NCBI GenBank assembly: GCA_003131945.1
Contig: PKWD01000050.1
Coordinates: 1 to 5,176 of the forward strand
Reading direction: 5' to 3'
DNA from: Acidimicrobiaceae bacterium
GTDB lineage: Bacteria > Actinomycetota > Acidimicrobiia > Acidimicrobiales > UBA8190
Length of the DNA stretch: 5,176 nt
Below are positions 1 through 4,413 of the stretch, piece after piece. A program made the position numbers and the translations under genes. Every line of letters starts with the position of its first letter. Positions within the stretch are counted from its first letter, which is position 1. The notes beneath the pieces were generated by a model. That model made no database searches and was not told the origin of the DNA. It worked only from the letters and a program-made list of their open reading frames with translations.

Positions 1-206
1 CCACCTTCGTCAGCTACCAGATTGAGCCGCGAATCGGCGGCACCCGGTTCACGTTCGAGCACACCGGCTTCACGGGTGTCGGTGGCTTCTTCATGGCCAA
101 ACTCCTCGGCGCGGTTCGGAGGAAGATGCTCAATGTCGGCCTCCCCGCTGTACTCGACGACCTCGCCAAAGGCGCACCCAATGCCAAAGCGGACGGCCCG
201 CGCTAA
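1..206 (+). CDS. SRPBCC/AHSA1-type domain protein, C-terminal end (5' end outside window)
   Basis: Reading from base 3, the frame is open for 67 codons to a TAA at 204-206 and has no start, so this is the tail of a gene that begins before the window. The visible residues contain a beta-strand-like stretch with GGTRFTFEHTGFTG (about residues 12-25), followed by an amphipathic helix running through KLLGAVRRKML and LPAVLDDLAK. The pattern 'GGTR-hydrophobic-EHTGF' followed by a C-terminal helix ending in LPxVLDDL is characteristic of SRPBCC proteins related to the activator-of-Hsp90-ATPase (AHSA1-like) family. These have a helix-grip fold that encloses a hydrophobic ligand pocket. The ligand cannot be told from this fragment. 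The tail NAKADGPR is hydrophilic and probably disordered. The family call is from recognition of the motif; the specific function is unknown. Confidence 0.8.
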   Translation, partial: TFVSYQIEPRIGGTRFTFEHTGFTGVGGFFMAKLLGAVRRKMLNVGLPAVLDDLAKGAPNAKADGPR

Positions 207-635
207 GTACCGGAGTCGATAACCCGCGCCTGAGAGCCGACAGCGCAACATTCACGGCTCAGCGCCGTACTGGGCAGGTCCGAGTACGAGTGGCCTCGGC
301 GGCGCGTCACTGGATCCGGCAATAGCGGACGGTGTGACGTCCCTCCCTACCCACACCAACAGGGTGATACCGAACCCCCGTTCTGGTCGTCGCCCAGCTC
401 CGCTTGGGTTCCCTGGAACTGGGAATGCCGAGGTGGCAATGTCATGCGTTCAGCACCGCTCGCGATAGACAGCACCGAGCGTCCGTCAGACGGCACGTTA
501 TGACCATCGAACCAGCGATCAGGGGCACACCATCGATCCAGGAGCAGACGTATCTTCATCCGCGATCGGTGGGCCGCCTCAGCGGAAAATGGTCGGAGCA
601 AGAGGCGGAGCGGCCCTGTCGAGCGAGCGAATCCG
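207..635. other. gene-poor stretch, nothing convincing
   Basis: These 429 bases follow the SRPBCC stop. ORFs exist on both strands but none has a good RBS or a protein-like composition; they are rich in Arg and Ser, as expected of GC-rich noncoding DNA read by chance. Two simple inverted repeats are visible. GAGCCG at 234-239 pairs with CGGCTC at 255-260 (15-nt loop), and GGTGTG at 331-336 pairs with CACACC at 352-357 (15-nt loop). Neither is followed by a T-run. The first starts 28 bp after the stop codon and could mark the end of the upstream transcript. Confidence 0.5.
234..260 (+). terminator. weak candidate hairpin after the SRPBCC gene
   Basis: A perfect 6-bp inverted repeat, GAGCCG (234-239) and CGGCTC (255-260), encloses a 15-nt loop and starts 28 bp downstream of the TAA. 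There is no T-tract. Actinobacterial terminators often lack one, but a 6-bp stem with a large loop is also easily found by chance in GC-rich DNA. Confidence 0.2.
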
Positions 636-950
636 GTGCCGTGGGATGCCGTCAATGGGTTTGCTCCGGACGCCTTGCAGCCAGCACTTGGCGAACTGTG
701 CTTCGCCGTCGACGAACTGGCGGAGGCCAGTGTGCAGCGGGCTCGTGATCCCGACGAGGTCGCCCGGCTTGAAGATGATCTCCGCCTGCTCGACCTCTGC
801 GCTTCGGCGGCGACGGAGATGCTCCGCGACCTGCGCATGACCCAAAAGGTTCGTGGGGCACTCGCTCGCTCGTCACGACCGCTGTATACCTCCTGGTCCC
901 CGGATGTTGCGGCGGCGGCTGTGACCGGACTCCGGGTGAAAGCCCTCTAA
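636..950 (+). CDS. hypothetical protein, 104 aa, helical and acidic in the middle
   Basis: The family is not recognised. A GTG at 636 is the only usable start in this frame after the TGA at 501-503, and the frame ends at TAA 948-950. The central part (about residues 15-68) reads as a continuous amphipathic helical region rich in Leu, Ala, Asp and Glu, for example ELCFAVDELAEASVQ and DEVARLEDDLRLLDL. Its third codon positions are mostly G or C, which is better than in the overlapping reverse-strand frames, themselves Ser/Arg-rich. After RDLRMT (residues 63-68) the character changes to a short basic, Ser-containing tail, so the C-terminus may be displaced or the gene may be a remnant. No Shine-Dalgarno is visible before the GTG. 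It converges on the minus-strand gene ending at 1002. A chance ORF remains possible. Confidence 0.4.
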   Translation: MPWDAVNGFAPDALQPALGELCFAVDELAEASVQRARDPDEVARLEDDLRLLDLCASAATEMLRDLRMTQKVRGALARSSRPLYTSWSPDVAAAAVTGLRVKAL

Positions 951-968
951 GGCGGGCGTGCCGACTTA

Positions 969-986
969 CGAGGCAGCCGGCGCTCG
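969..986. terminator. small hairpin between convergent genes (candidate)
   Basis: CGAG at 969-972 pairs with CTCG at 983-986, and the stem can continue by two further GC pairs after a one-base bulge, leaving a 5-nt loop. It lies in the 51-bp gap between the plus-strand ORF ending at 950 and the minus-strand gene ending at 1002, where a bidirectional terminator would be expected. The stem is short and there is no T-tract. Confidence 0.2.
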
Positions 987-1001
987 TCAGGATCTCAGAG
1001 G

Positions 1002-1307
1002 TCAAGTGCTTGCTAGCAGCTGTCCATTTGTGTCAAACACTTCGATTCGAGTTGGAGGGTCCTTGTGTGCATCCTCATAGTGCATCAAGACTTTGCCCTT
1101 GAGGTCCATGAGAAACGAATCGAAGGAGCCGCCTGGGCTGTTTCCACTCGGCCAGTGCAAGACCAGGGACCACTCCGGGGACGCGAGCACGGTGATCTGG
1201 TCGGTGGGTTCGGCTAAGTGGCCGAGCTCTCCGAGGACGCTTACGATCGCCGCCATGTCGACTCCGTCGATATGGCCGGCGCTTTCCTCAACCCGTATAT
1301 CCGCCAT
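1002..1307 (-). CDS. hypothetical protein, 101 aa, soluble
   Basis: The family is not recognised. The frame is open much further upstream, to 1682, but the ATG at 1305-1307 is preferred. It is preceded by TGGAGG (complement of 1314-1319) with a 6-nt spacer, and the sequence changes there from Arg/Pro-rich noise to protein-like. The product starts MADIRVEES and ends GQLLAST. An N-terminal helix (VDMAAIVSVLGELGHL, about residues 16-31) is followed by segments that look like alternating beta strands: QITVLASP, WSLVLHWPSG, SFDSFLMDLKGKVLMHYED and TRIEVFDTNGQLL. The strand-turn pattern suggests a small alpha/beta domain with one Trp-rich sheet. There is no signal peptide and no membrane segment. 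It is the first of three small minus-strand ORFs here. The protein is probably real; its function is unknown. Confidence 0.7.
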   Translation of the reverse strand: MADIRVEESAGHIDGVDMAAIVSVLGELGHLAEPTDQITVLASPEWSLVLHWPSGNSPGGSFDSFLMDLKGKVLMHYEDAHKDPPTRIEVFDTNGQLLAST

Positions 1308-1313
1308 CTGGGG

Positions 1314-1319
1314 CCTCCA
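1314..1319 (-). promoter_or_regulatory. Shine-Dalgarno TGGAGG fixing the start at 1307
   Basis: Read on the minus strand, TGGAGG stands 6 nt before the ATG. This rejects the 125 extra in-frame codons upstream as part of the protein. Confidence 0.7.
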
Positions 1320-1395
1320 CTCTCGTCGGATCGACGTCGCTACAAGTATGCCCGGGGACGGTGTGCGGTACCCATTGAGAAGCCAGACGATGGCC

Positions 1396-1408
1396 GGAGC
1401 CTGGCTCC
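1396..1408. repeat. compact inverted repeat just past a stop codon
   Basis: GGAGCC (1396-1401) and GGCTCC (1403-1408) form a perfect dyad around T1402. As RNA this can fold as a 5-bp GC-rich stem with a 3-nt loop. It starts 2 nt after the TAG (1411-1413) of the minus-strand ORF 1411-1713, and lies about 90 nt upstream of the start of the 101-aa gene. It could be a small terminator-like hairpin or an operator dyad; a chance occurrence is not excluded. Confidence 0.3.
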
Positions 1409-1410
1409 TT

Positions 1411-1713
1411 CTAATGCCGGGGATTGTTACGCCCGCTCCTCGATTGACGGGATGGGACCCGTCGAACGGCGGAGGCCATTCGCGGGTCTGCGCGCCGCCA
1501 GGTGACTTCGGGGTCGGTGATATCGCCGGCGCGTGTCGGTGCCCGGCGAGCGAGCCACGCATTCGCCCCGGCGACGCGCAGGGTCGCGGCTCCGACGCCA
1601 TAGGCGCCTCCAAGCCCCTTTGCGATACCGATGATCGGGAAGAGGACGCCAGACATCGCCATAACTCCGGACGAAATGCCAACGAGCTTCTTCTGTCGGA
1701 GCGAGAGCCGCAT
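1411..1713 (-). CDS. possible small membrane protein, 100 aa
   Basis: The family is not recognised. From ATG 1713 the product has a basic N-terminus (MRLSLRQKK) and then a hydrophobic, Gly-rich segment from about residue 10 to 30 (LVGISSGVMAMSGVLFPIIG). A second, weaker apolar stretch follows (GGAYGVGAATLRVAGANAWLA, about 35-55), then a polar, Arg-rich tail. This fits a single-span or hairpin inner-membrane peptide with a cytoplasmic basic end. Third codon positions are mostly G or C across the first 65 or so codons. Against it, there is no clear RBS before 1713 or before the alternative ATG at 1770, and the last 30 residues look like noise (RQSRSGRNNPRH). It could be a truncated or frameshifted remnant of a larger membrane protein. 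Confidence 0.4.
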   Translation of the reverse strand: MRLSLRQKKLVGISSGVMAMSGVLFPIIGIAKGLGGAYGVGAATLRVAGANAWLARRAPTRAGDITDPEVTWRRADPRMASAVRRVPSRQSRSGRNNPRH

Positions 1714-1944
1714 GCTGATCAAAGCGGGACATTCGACCGGCCGATTGGCGAACTTCCAGGGCACCGGCACTGGGGTGCCAAGTGTTCGTGGAGATCTTGT
1801 CCCAGACCCATACCGTGCCCCGCGACGAGCGGCTCACACCGAGAGCTGTCCTATCTCAATATTCGGTCCGGCATTCGTCGACGCAAAACCATCACCAGAT
1901 CTTCGCCTGCGGGTCGGCACCGCGACGCGCCACGACTATTCAGA

Positions 1945-2181
1945 TCAAGGCGAGATCTCGACTCCCGACGCAATCGTTTCGGCAAACCGCACAAGATCAT
2001 CCTCTTCCCACATGCCCGGTGGGAACGATGCTCGGAGTTCTCTAACAAGTTCAGAGGTGCTCTTGTCGGCTCGGTCCTGATACACGTGATCAAACACGGA
2101 TTTCCATTTGGGCGCAGCCCGTTGCATCATCTCGTTGAAGACGAGTTCGATCGCCTCATCACTAAGCTGGATGTTGCTCAT
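1945..2181 (-). CDS. hypothetical protein, 78 aa, acidic and helical
   Basis: The family is not recognised. The ATG at 2179-2181 is preceded by GGAAGGG (complement of 2189-2195) with a 7-nt spacer, a good RBS. The product is mostly helical in pattern: SDEAIELVFNEMMQRAAPKW (about residues 7-26), then a segment around VFDHVYQDRADKSTSELVREL, then a short Pro/Gly/Trp turn (FPPGMWEEDD) and a last helix (LVRFAETIASG). It contains two Trp, several acidic residues and no Cys, and has no signal peptide or membrane segment, so it should be a small cytosolic protein. It is transcribed divergently from the 2401-2628 gene across a 219-bp region and probably has its own promoter. The strong start site and even composition make a real gene likely; its role is unknown. 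Confidence 0.7.
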   Translation of the reverse strand: MSNIQLSDEAIELVFNEMMQRAAPKWKSVFDHVYQDRADKSTSELVRELRASFPPGMWEEDDLVRFAETIASGVEISP

Positions 2182-2188
2182 CGTGTCA

Positions 2189-2195
2189 CCCTTCC
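2189..2195 (-). promoter_or_regulatory. Shine-Dalgarno GGAAGGG for the 78-aa gene
   Basis: Read on the minus strand, GGAAGGG lies 7 nt before the ATG at 2181, which supports that start. Confidence 0.6.
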
Positions 2196-2224
2196 GCTAG
2201 CCACAGCCTGCGTCACAATAGCGG

Positions 2225-2252
2225 AGAGTAACAGCGAGCCAGACAGCGTCAG
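2225..2252 (-). promoter_or_regulatory. candidate promoter for the 78-aa gene
   Basis: On the minus strand, CTGACG (complement of 2247-2252) matches TTGACA at four of six positions. After a 16-nt spacer comes TACTCT (complement of 2225-2230), which fits the loose actinobacterial TANNNT -10 pattern. The resulting leader would be about 35-40 nt and would hold the GGAAGGG RBS. The match is only moderate. Confidence 0.3.
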
Positions 2253-2256
2253 GTTT

Positions 2257-2273
2257 CTTCAACGGCGGTGAAG
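2257..2273. repeat. short inverted repeat in the divergent intergenic region
   Basis: CTTCA (2257-2261) and TGAAG (2269-2273) form a perfect 5-bp stem around a 7-nt loop, ACGGCGG. It lies directly upstream of the candidate minus-strand -35 element, in a position suitable for an operator, but the stem is short. Confidence 0.25.
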
Positions 2274-2329
2274 CACCAGCGGACCGAGAAAATGGGCGGC
2301 ACGCTGATCTTTCAAGAATCACAAATATC

Positions 2330-2335
2330 TCTAAT
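2330..2335 (+). promoter_or_regulatory. candidate -10 element (TCTAAT) for the 75-aa gene
   Basis: TCTAAT matches TATAAT at five of six positions and sits in an AT-rich patch (2308-2337) that stands out in this GC-rich sequence. No good -35 hexamer is seen 16-18 nt upstream. Transcription would start near 2342, giving a leader of about 60 nt that begins inside the hairpin at 2340-2353. Confidence 0.35.
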
Positions 2336-2339
2336 ACCG

Positions 2340-2353
2340 CGCCGGAATCGGCG
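2340..2353. repeat. GC hairpin CGCCG-GAAT-CGGCG
   Basis: A perfect 5-bp stem with a GAAT tetraloop lies about 47 nt before the ATG at 2401 and directly after the AT-rich patch. On RNA it would be at or near the 5' end of the leader, so it might protect the transcript or act as a regulatory dyad. An 8-bp DNA palindrome, TGAGCTCA, follows at 2370-2377. Confidence 0.35.
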
Positions 2354-2387
2354 GAAAACAGACCTACCCTGAGCTCACGACTCCACC

Positions 2388-2395
2388 GGGGAGGG
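2388..2395 (+). promoter_or_regulatory. Shine-Dalgarno GGGGAGGG fixing the start at 2401
   Basis: GGGGAGGG lies 5 nt before the ATG, a strong purine-rich RBS. It is the main reason for calling the short ORF that follows. Confidence 0.65.
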
Positions 2396-2400
2396 AACCT

Positions 2401-2628
2401 ATGCCCGCTGGTAAAGACGTCACCGACATTGAATGGGAACCGCCACTGGAAGCTGAGACCGGCCCCGGGGAAGCAACCATTGAGCACACGGTCGTCAGCG
2501 ACGTCAACATGCCGATGACCGAGGTTGAAGCTCGACGTCTTGCCGATCGCATGTTCGGAGACGACAAGACAGAAAGCCCAGTGGCTGGATCTGGAGTTCA
2601 CTGGGCGAGGAGGACAGGCAGATTGTAG
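2401..2628 (+). CDS. hypothetical protein, 75 aa, acidic
   Basis: The family is not recognised. The ATG has a strong RBS (GGGGAGGG, 5-nt spacer) and follows an AT-rich candidate promoter. The first 58 or so residues are acidic and hydrophilic: MPAGKDVTDIEWEPPLEAET at the N-terminus, then IEHTVVSDVNMP, then a helix TEVEARRLADRMFGDD. After DDKTESP the composition changes; the end (WARRTGRL) uses AGG, AGG and AGA, unlike the rest of the gene, before TAG at 2626-2628. The C-terminus may therefore be altered by a frameshift (see findings). There is no signal peptide or membrane segment. It converges on the GAF-ANTAR gene ending at 2767 and diverges from the 78-aa gene. It is probably a real small cytosolic protein of unknown role. 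Confidence 0.6.
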   Translation: MPAGKDVTDIEWEPPLEAETGPGEATIEHTVVSDVNMPMTEVEARRLADRMFGDDKTESPVAGSGVHWARRTGRL

Positions 2629-2725
2629 GAGCAGGATCAGTTGCCGGAAGGTGGCGAATTGCCGTAACAACCGCCAACCTCCCGATGGTGCCCGCGGAAG
2701 CCGACAGGTCGTTCGTTGATTGAAG

Positions 2726-2757
2726 CGTCGCTGCTCGTCGGCCTGTTCGCGGCGACG
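2726..2757 (-). terminator. candidate terminator hairpin after the GAF-ANTAR pair
   Basis: CGTCGC (2726-2731) and GCGACG (2752-2757) are perfectly complementary and enclose a 20-nt loop. On the minus strand the hairpin begins 9 nt past the stop codon at 2767-2769, in the gap between convergent genes. No T-run follows, so this rests on position and pairing alone. Confidence 0.25.
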
Positions 2758-2766
2758 ATCTCAGGG

Positions 2767-3510
2767 TTACCGGGAAGAGCCAGGCGGATCGAGTGCTTCG
2801 GCCTTCAGAGTGCCGTCAATGACGGCGTGAGCGACATCGACGAGACGAAGATTTTGGTTGCGAGCGTGATTGCGCAGCCGCGCGAAGGCTTGCTCCATGT
2901 CGAGCCCGGTCCGCTCCGCTACTAGATCTTTGGCTTGCTCTATGACGATGCGACTGGTGAGCGCATGATTGAACTGCTCGTTCACGAGATGGGTCTCGGT
3001 GGCGGCCCGGTGATGAATGATGGCGACGGTGGCGACATCGGCCAAAGCTTGGGCGGCTGCGACGTCACCCTCTTCCATGGCACCCTCATGGGTTCGGAAA
3101 AGGCTCAAGGCCCCGATGGTGACGCCGCGCAGACGCATGGGGAGAGCGTGCACGGACCGGAACTCGCATTCGATGGCCCTGGCCGCGAAGCGGGGCCAGC
3201 GACCGTTGACACTCTCAAGGTGCTGGTTCACCACGGCCGCGCCGGTGCGGAAGGCGTCCAGGGACGGCCCTTCCTCGGACTGCAACTCGAACAGTTCGAC
3301 GGCGCGCACGGCTTCGCTGGAGTAGGAAACGACCCGCAGGTCCCCCGCTGGGGCCACCAGCATCAACCCGGCGGCGGTGACGTCGAGCACCTCAACGCAT
3401 CGGTCGGCCACCATCGTCAGGAGATCGACGACATCGAAATCGTCCACCAGGGTGTCGACGATCTCCACGAAGGTCCGGGCCAGTAGGACTTCTTTTTCAG
3501 GTCCCGGCAT
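2767..3510 (-). CDS. GAF and ANTAR domain-containing RNA-binding regulator, 247 aa
   Basis: This is a cytosolic signal-response regulator. A GAF domain at about residues 15-165 carries the family landmarks VLDVTAAGLMLV (41-52), FELQSEEGPSLDAFRTG (74-90), RSVHALPMRLRG (118-129) and TIGALSLFRT (131-140). An ANTAR domain at about 178-235 shows SRIVIEQAKDLVAERTG, then EQAFARLRNHARNQN, LRLVDVAHAVIDG, matching the consensus IEQAK...G...AF..LR..A......L.dVA. In the family, GAF binds a ligand or partner and the three-helix ANTAR bundle binds paired RNA hairpins to prevent transcription termination. The usual Cys of the GAF 'EGPC' motif is Ser here (EGPS). The start at 3510 is chosen over the ATG at 3600 because GGGGAGGT lies 6 nt upstream and the family length fits. 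It lies 120 bp after the other GAF-ANTAR gene. The ligand and RNA targets are unknown. Confidence 0.93.
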   Translation of the reverse strand: MPGPEKEVLLARTFVEIVDTLVDDFDVVDLLTMVADRCVEVLDVTAAGLMLVAPAGDLRVVSYSSEAVRAVELFELQSEEGPSLDAFRTGAAVVNQHLESVNGRWPRFAARAIECEFRSVHALPMRLRGVTIGALSLFRTHEGAMEEGDVAAAQALADVATVAIIHHRAATETHLVNEQFNHALTSRIVIEQAKDLVAERTGLDMEQAFARLRNHARNQNLRLVDVAHAVIDGTLKAEALDPPGSSR

Positions 3511-3512
3511 GA

Positions 3513-3524
3513 GGGGACCTCCCC
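3513..3524 (-). promoter_or_regulatory. Shine-Dalgarno held in a GGGG-AGGT-CCCC hairpin
   Basis: On the minus strand the RBS of the downstream GAF-ANTAR gene reads GGGGAGGT and is followed at once by CCCC, then TC and the ATG. GGGG (complement of 3521-3524) can pair with CCCC (complement of 3513-3516), leaving AGGT as the tetraloop. The pairing would compete with ribosome binding. The SD function is well supported; the hairpin's regulatory role is inference. Confidence 0.6.
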
Positions 3525-3530
3525 GCAACC

Positions 3531-3572
3531 AAGTGGCCTCCGACACCTGCCCAAGGCTCGAAGGCCGCACTT
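3531..3572 (-). promoter_or_regulatory. imperfect stem-loop in the leader of the downstream GAF-ANTAR gene
   Basis: On the minus strand AAGTGCGGCC (complement of 3563-3572) can pair with GGCCACTT (complement of 3531-3538) through AAGT/ACTT and GGCC/GGCC, with a 2-nt bulge and a 24-nt apical part. It lies just before the RBS hairpin, so the whole leader may be structured. It does not show the paired hexaloops expected of an ANTAR target. Confidence 0.3.
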
Positions 3573-3580
3573 CTAACCGA

Positions 3581-3586
3581 ATTGTA
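3581..3586 (-). promoter_or_regulatory. candidate -10 element TACAAT
   Basis: Read on the minus strand, TACAAT matches TATAAT at five of six positions and lies 70 nt upstream of the ATG at 3510, between the two GAF-ANTAR genes. No recognisable -35 hexamer is found 17 nt upstream. It would let the second gene be transcribed independently of the first. Confidence 0.3.
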
Positions 3587-3608
3587 CTCCCGATGTGCAC
3601 CTCGGCCG

Positions 3609-3625
3609 CGGCGACCGCTCCGCCG
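3609..3625 (-). terminator. GC hairpin directly after the first GAF-ANTAR gene
   Basis: CGGCG (3609-3613) and CGCCG (3621-3625) pair perfectly around a 7-nt loop, starting 5 nt past the TAG at 3631-3633. There is no T-tract. It could attenuate read-through from the upstream regulator gene into the downstream one. On RNA the loop has 7 nt (5 if a G-U pair closes it), so it is not the ANTAR hexaloop. Confidence 0.3.
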
Positions 3626-3630
3626 GCGGG

Positions 3631-4314
3631 CTAGGACGAATCGAAGCGCAGCTCCCTGGCCACGACCGATTCGGCCACCTCATTTAGCCCCTGGTCATGG
3701 CTGAAGGCATAGGCTCGGAGTCGAACGAGGGCTTCTCCGACGCTGATGCCGAGCTGAGCGGCCACCATGCCCGAGGCTTGGTGCTCGACCAGGTGGAAGT
3801 TGGCACCGGCTTCAAGCTCCTTGGCCACAGTGTCGAAGGGTGCGTTGGCCTGCATGGCGAGGACGGACTGGGCCGCCACATCGGCCATGACCAGCGCATC
3901 GGCGTGCTGGTCGTCGCTGAGCTTGCCCGGCCGGTCGCGGTACAGGTTCATCGCTCCGAGACGGGCCGCTCCCACCCGAAGGGGAAAGCCGAAGATGGCC
4001 CGAGTGCCAGCCGCCAACGCCGGGGGCGAAAAGGCCAACCAGCGGGGTGTGGCCGGGGCGGCCAGGTCGGGCTCGAGTACGGGCCGGCCCCCCTGGTGAG
4101 CGTCGACACACGGACCCTCACCGAGTTCGTATTGCAATTCCTCGATCACATTGCTGACCTCGTTGGTGGTGCACACCGATCCCACCGGCGCGTCATCGGC
4201 CATGAGCATGATCCCGGCACCGCTCATGTCTGCGACTTCGGCGCACACGTCGCACAGGCGGGCCGTCCGCGGTTCGGTCTCGCCCCCGGCGGACAGCAGA
4301 GAAAGAATGCGCAT
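3631..4314 (-). CDS. GAF and ANTAR domain-containing RNA-binding regulator, second paralogue (at least 227 aa)
   Basis: This belongs to the same protein class as its downstream neighbour but to a different subtype. Counting from ATG 4314, the GAF domain (about 5-155) shows CDVCAEVADMSGAGIMLM (21-38), ELQYELGEGPCVDAHQGGRP (59-78), AIFGFPLRVG (106-115), LGAMNLYRDRPG (119-130). ANTAR (about 165-220) shows HLVEHQASGMVAAQLG, SVGEALVRLRAYAFSHDQ, LNEVAESVVARELRF. Compared with the canonical IEQAKG helix, the Lys is replaced (HQASG), as is common in this actinobacterial subtype. The start is uncertain. ATG 4314 has GGAG 8 nt upstream, GTG 4332 and TTG 4419 are in-frame alternatives, and the best RBS serves an out-of-frame ATG at 4399. 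Protein-like sequence continues upstream of 4314 (AEFFADGAEPVAGER), so the native protein probably had about 28 more residues. Confidence 0.88.
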   Translation of the reverse strand: MRILSLLSAGGETEPRTARLCDVCAEVADMSGAGIMLMADDAPVGSVCTTNEVSNVIEELQYELGEGPCVDAHQGGRPVLEPDLAAPATPRWLAFSPPALAAGTRAIFGFPLRVGAARLGAMNLYRDRPGKLSDDQHADALVMADVAAQSVLAMQANAPFDTVAKELEAGANFHLVEHQASGMVAAQLGISVGEALVRLRAYAFSHDQGLNEVAESVVARELRFDSS

Positions 4315-4336
4315 CAGTCGCTCTCCGGCCACCGGT

Positions 4337-4399
4337 TCAGCCCCGTCCGCAAAGAATTCTGCGGGCGCTCCTCCGGCGTGTGCCTTCGTGAGTACCCAT
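4337..4399 (-). CDS. possible 20-aa Arg-rich leader peptide, or displaced true start of the GAF-ANTAR gene
   Basis: The ATG at 4397-4399 has the best RBS in the window, AAAGGAGG (complement of 4406-4413) with a 6-nt spacer. In this frame it encodes only 20 residues, starting MGTHEGTRRRSARR and ending CGRG, and stops at TGA 4337-4339. That stop is 4 nt before the in-frame GTG (4332) of the GAF-ANTAR gene. If one G of the GGG at 4395-4397 is removed, the same ATG reads MVLTKAHAGGAPAEFF and runs straight into the GAF domain. So this is either a coupled leader peptide or the frameshifted N-terminus. Confidence 0.3.
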   Translation of the reverse strand: MGTHEGTRRRSARRILCGRG

Positions 4400-4405
4400 C
4401 GACCG

Positions 4406-4413
4406 CCTCCTTT
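4406..4413 (-). promoter_or_regulatory. Shine-Dalgarno AAAGGAGG before the ATG at 4399
   Basis: This is an eight-base match to the anti-Shine-Dalgarno region, 6 nt from the ATG. Translation very probably starts here, which makes the frame mismatch with the GAF domain meaningful. Confidence 0.7.

Noticed and set aside
620..872. 11-bp inverted repeat, CGAGCGAGCGA at 620-630 and its complement at 862-872
   Set aside because: The arms are a low-complexity GAGC repeat and lie 231 bp apart in different contexts. No transposase or target-site duplication accompanies them.
1308..1682. In-frame upstream extension of the 101-aa gene, giving 226 aa
   Set aside because: The added part is Arg/Pro/Ser-rich noise and overlaps the more protein-like 1411-1713 frame. 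The TGGAGG RBS lies directly before the ATG at 1307.
1093..2271. Long plus-strand ORF of 392 aa
   Set aside because: Its composition is Arg/Ser/Pro-rich with no domain pattern, and it runs antisense to three minus-strand ORFs, two of which have good RBSs. It is an open frame produced by GC-rich opposite-strand coding.
2197..2670. Minus-strand ORF of 157 aa
   Set aside because: It covers the divergent intergenic region and the antisense of the 75-aa gene, has no RBS, and its composition is irregular.
3609..3625. ANTAR target RNA between the regulator genes
   Set aside because: The hairpin loop is 7 nt, or 5 nt with a G-U closure, and there is no paired second hairpin with the A1/G4 hexaloop pattern.
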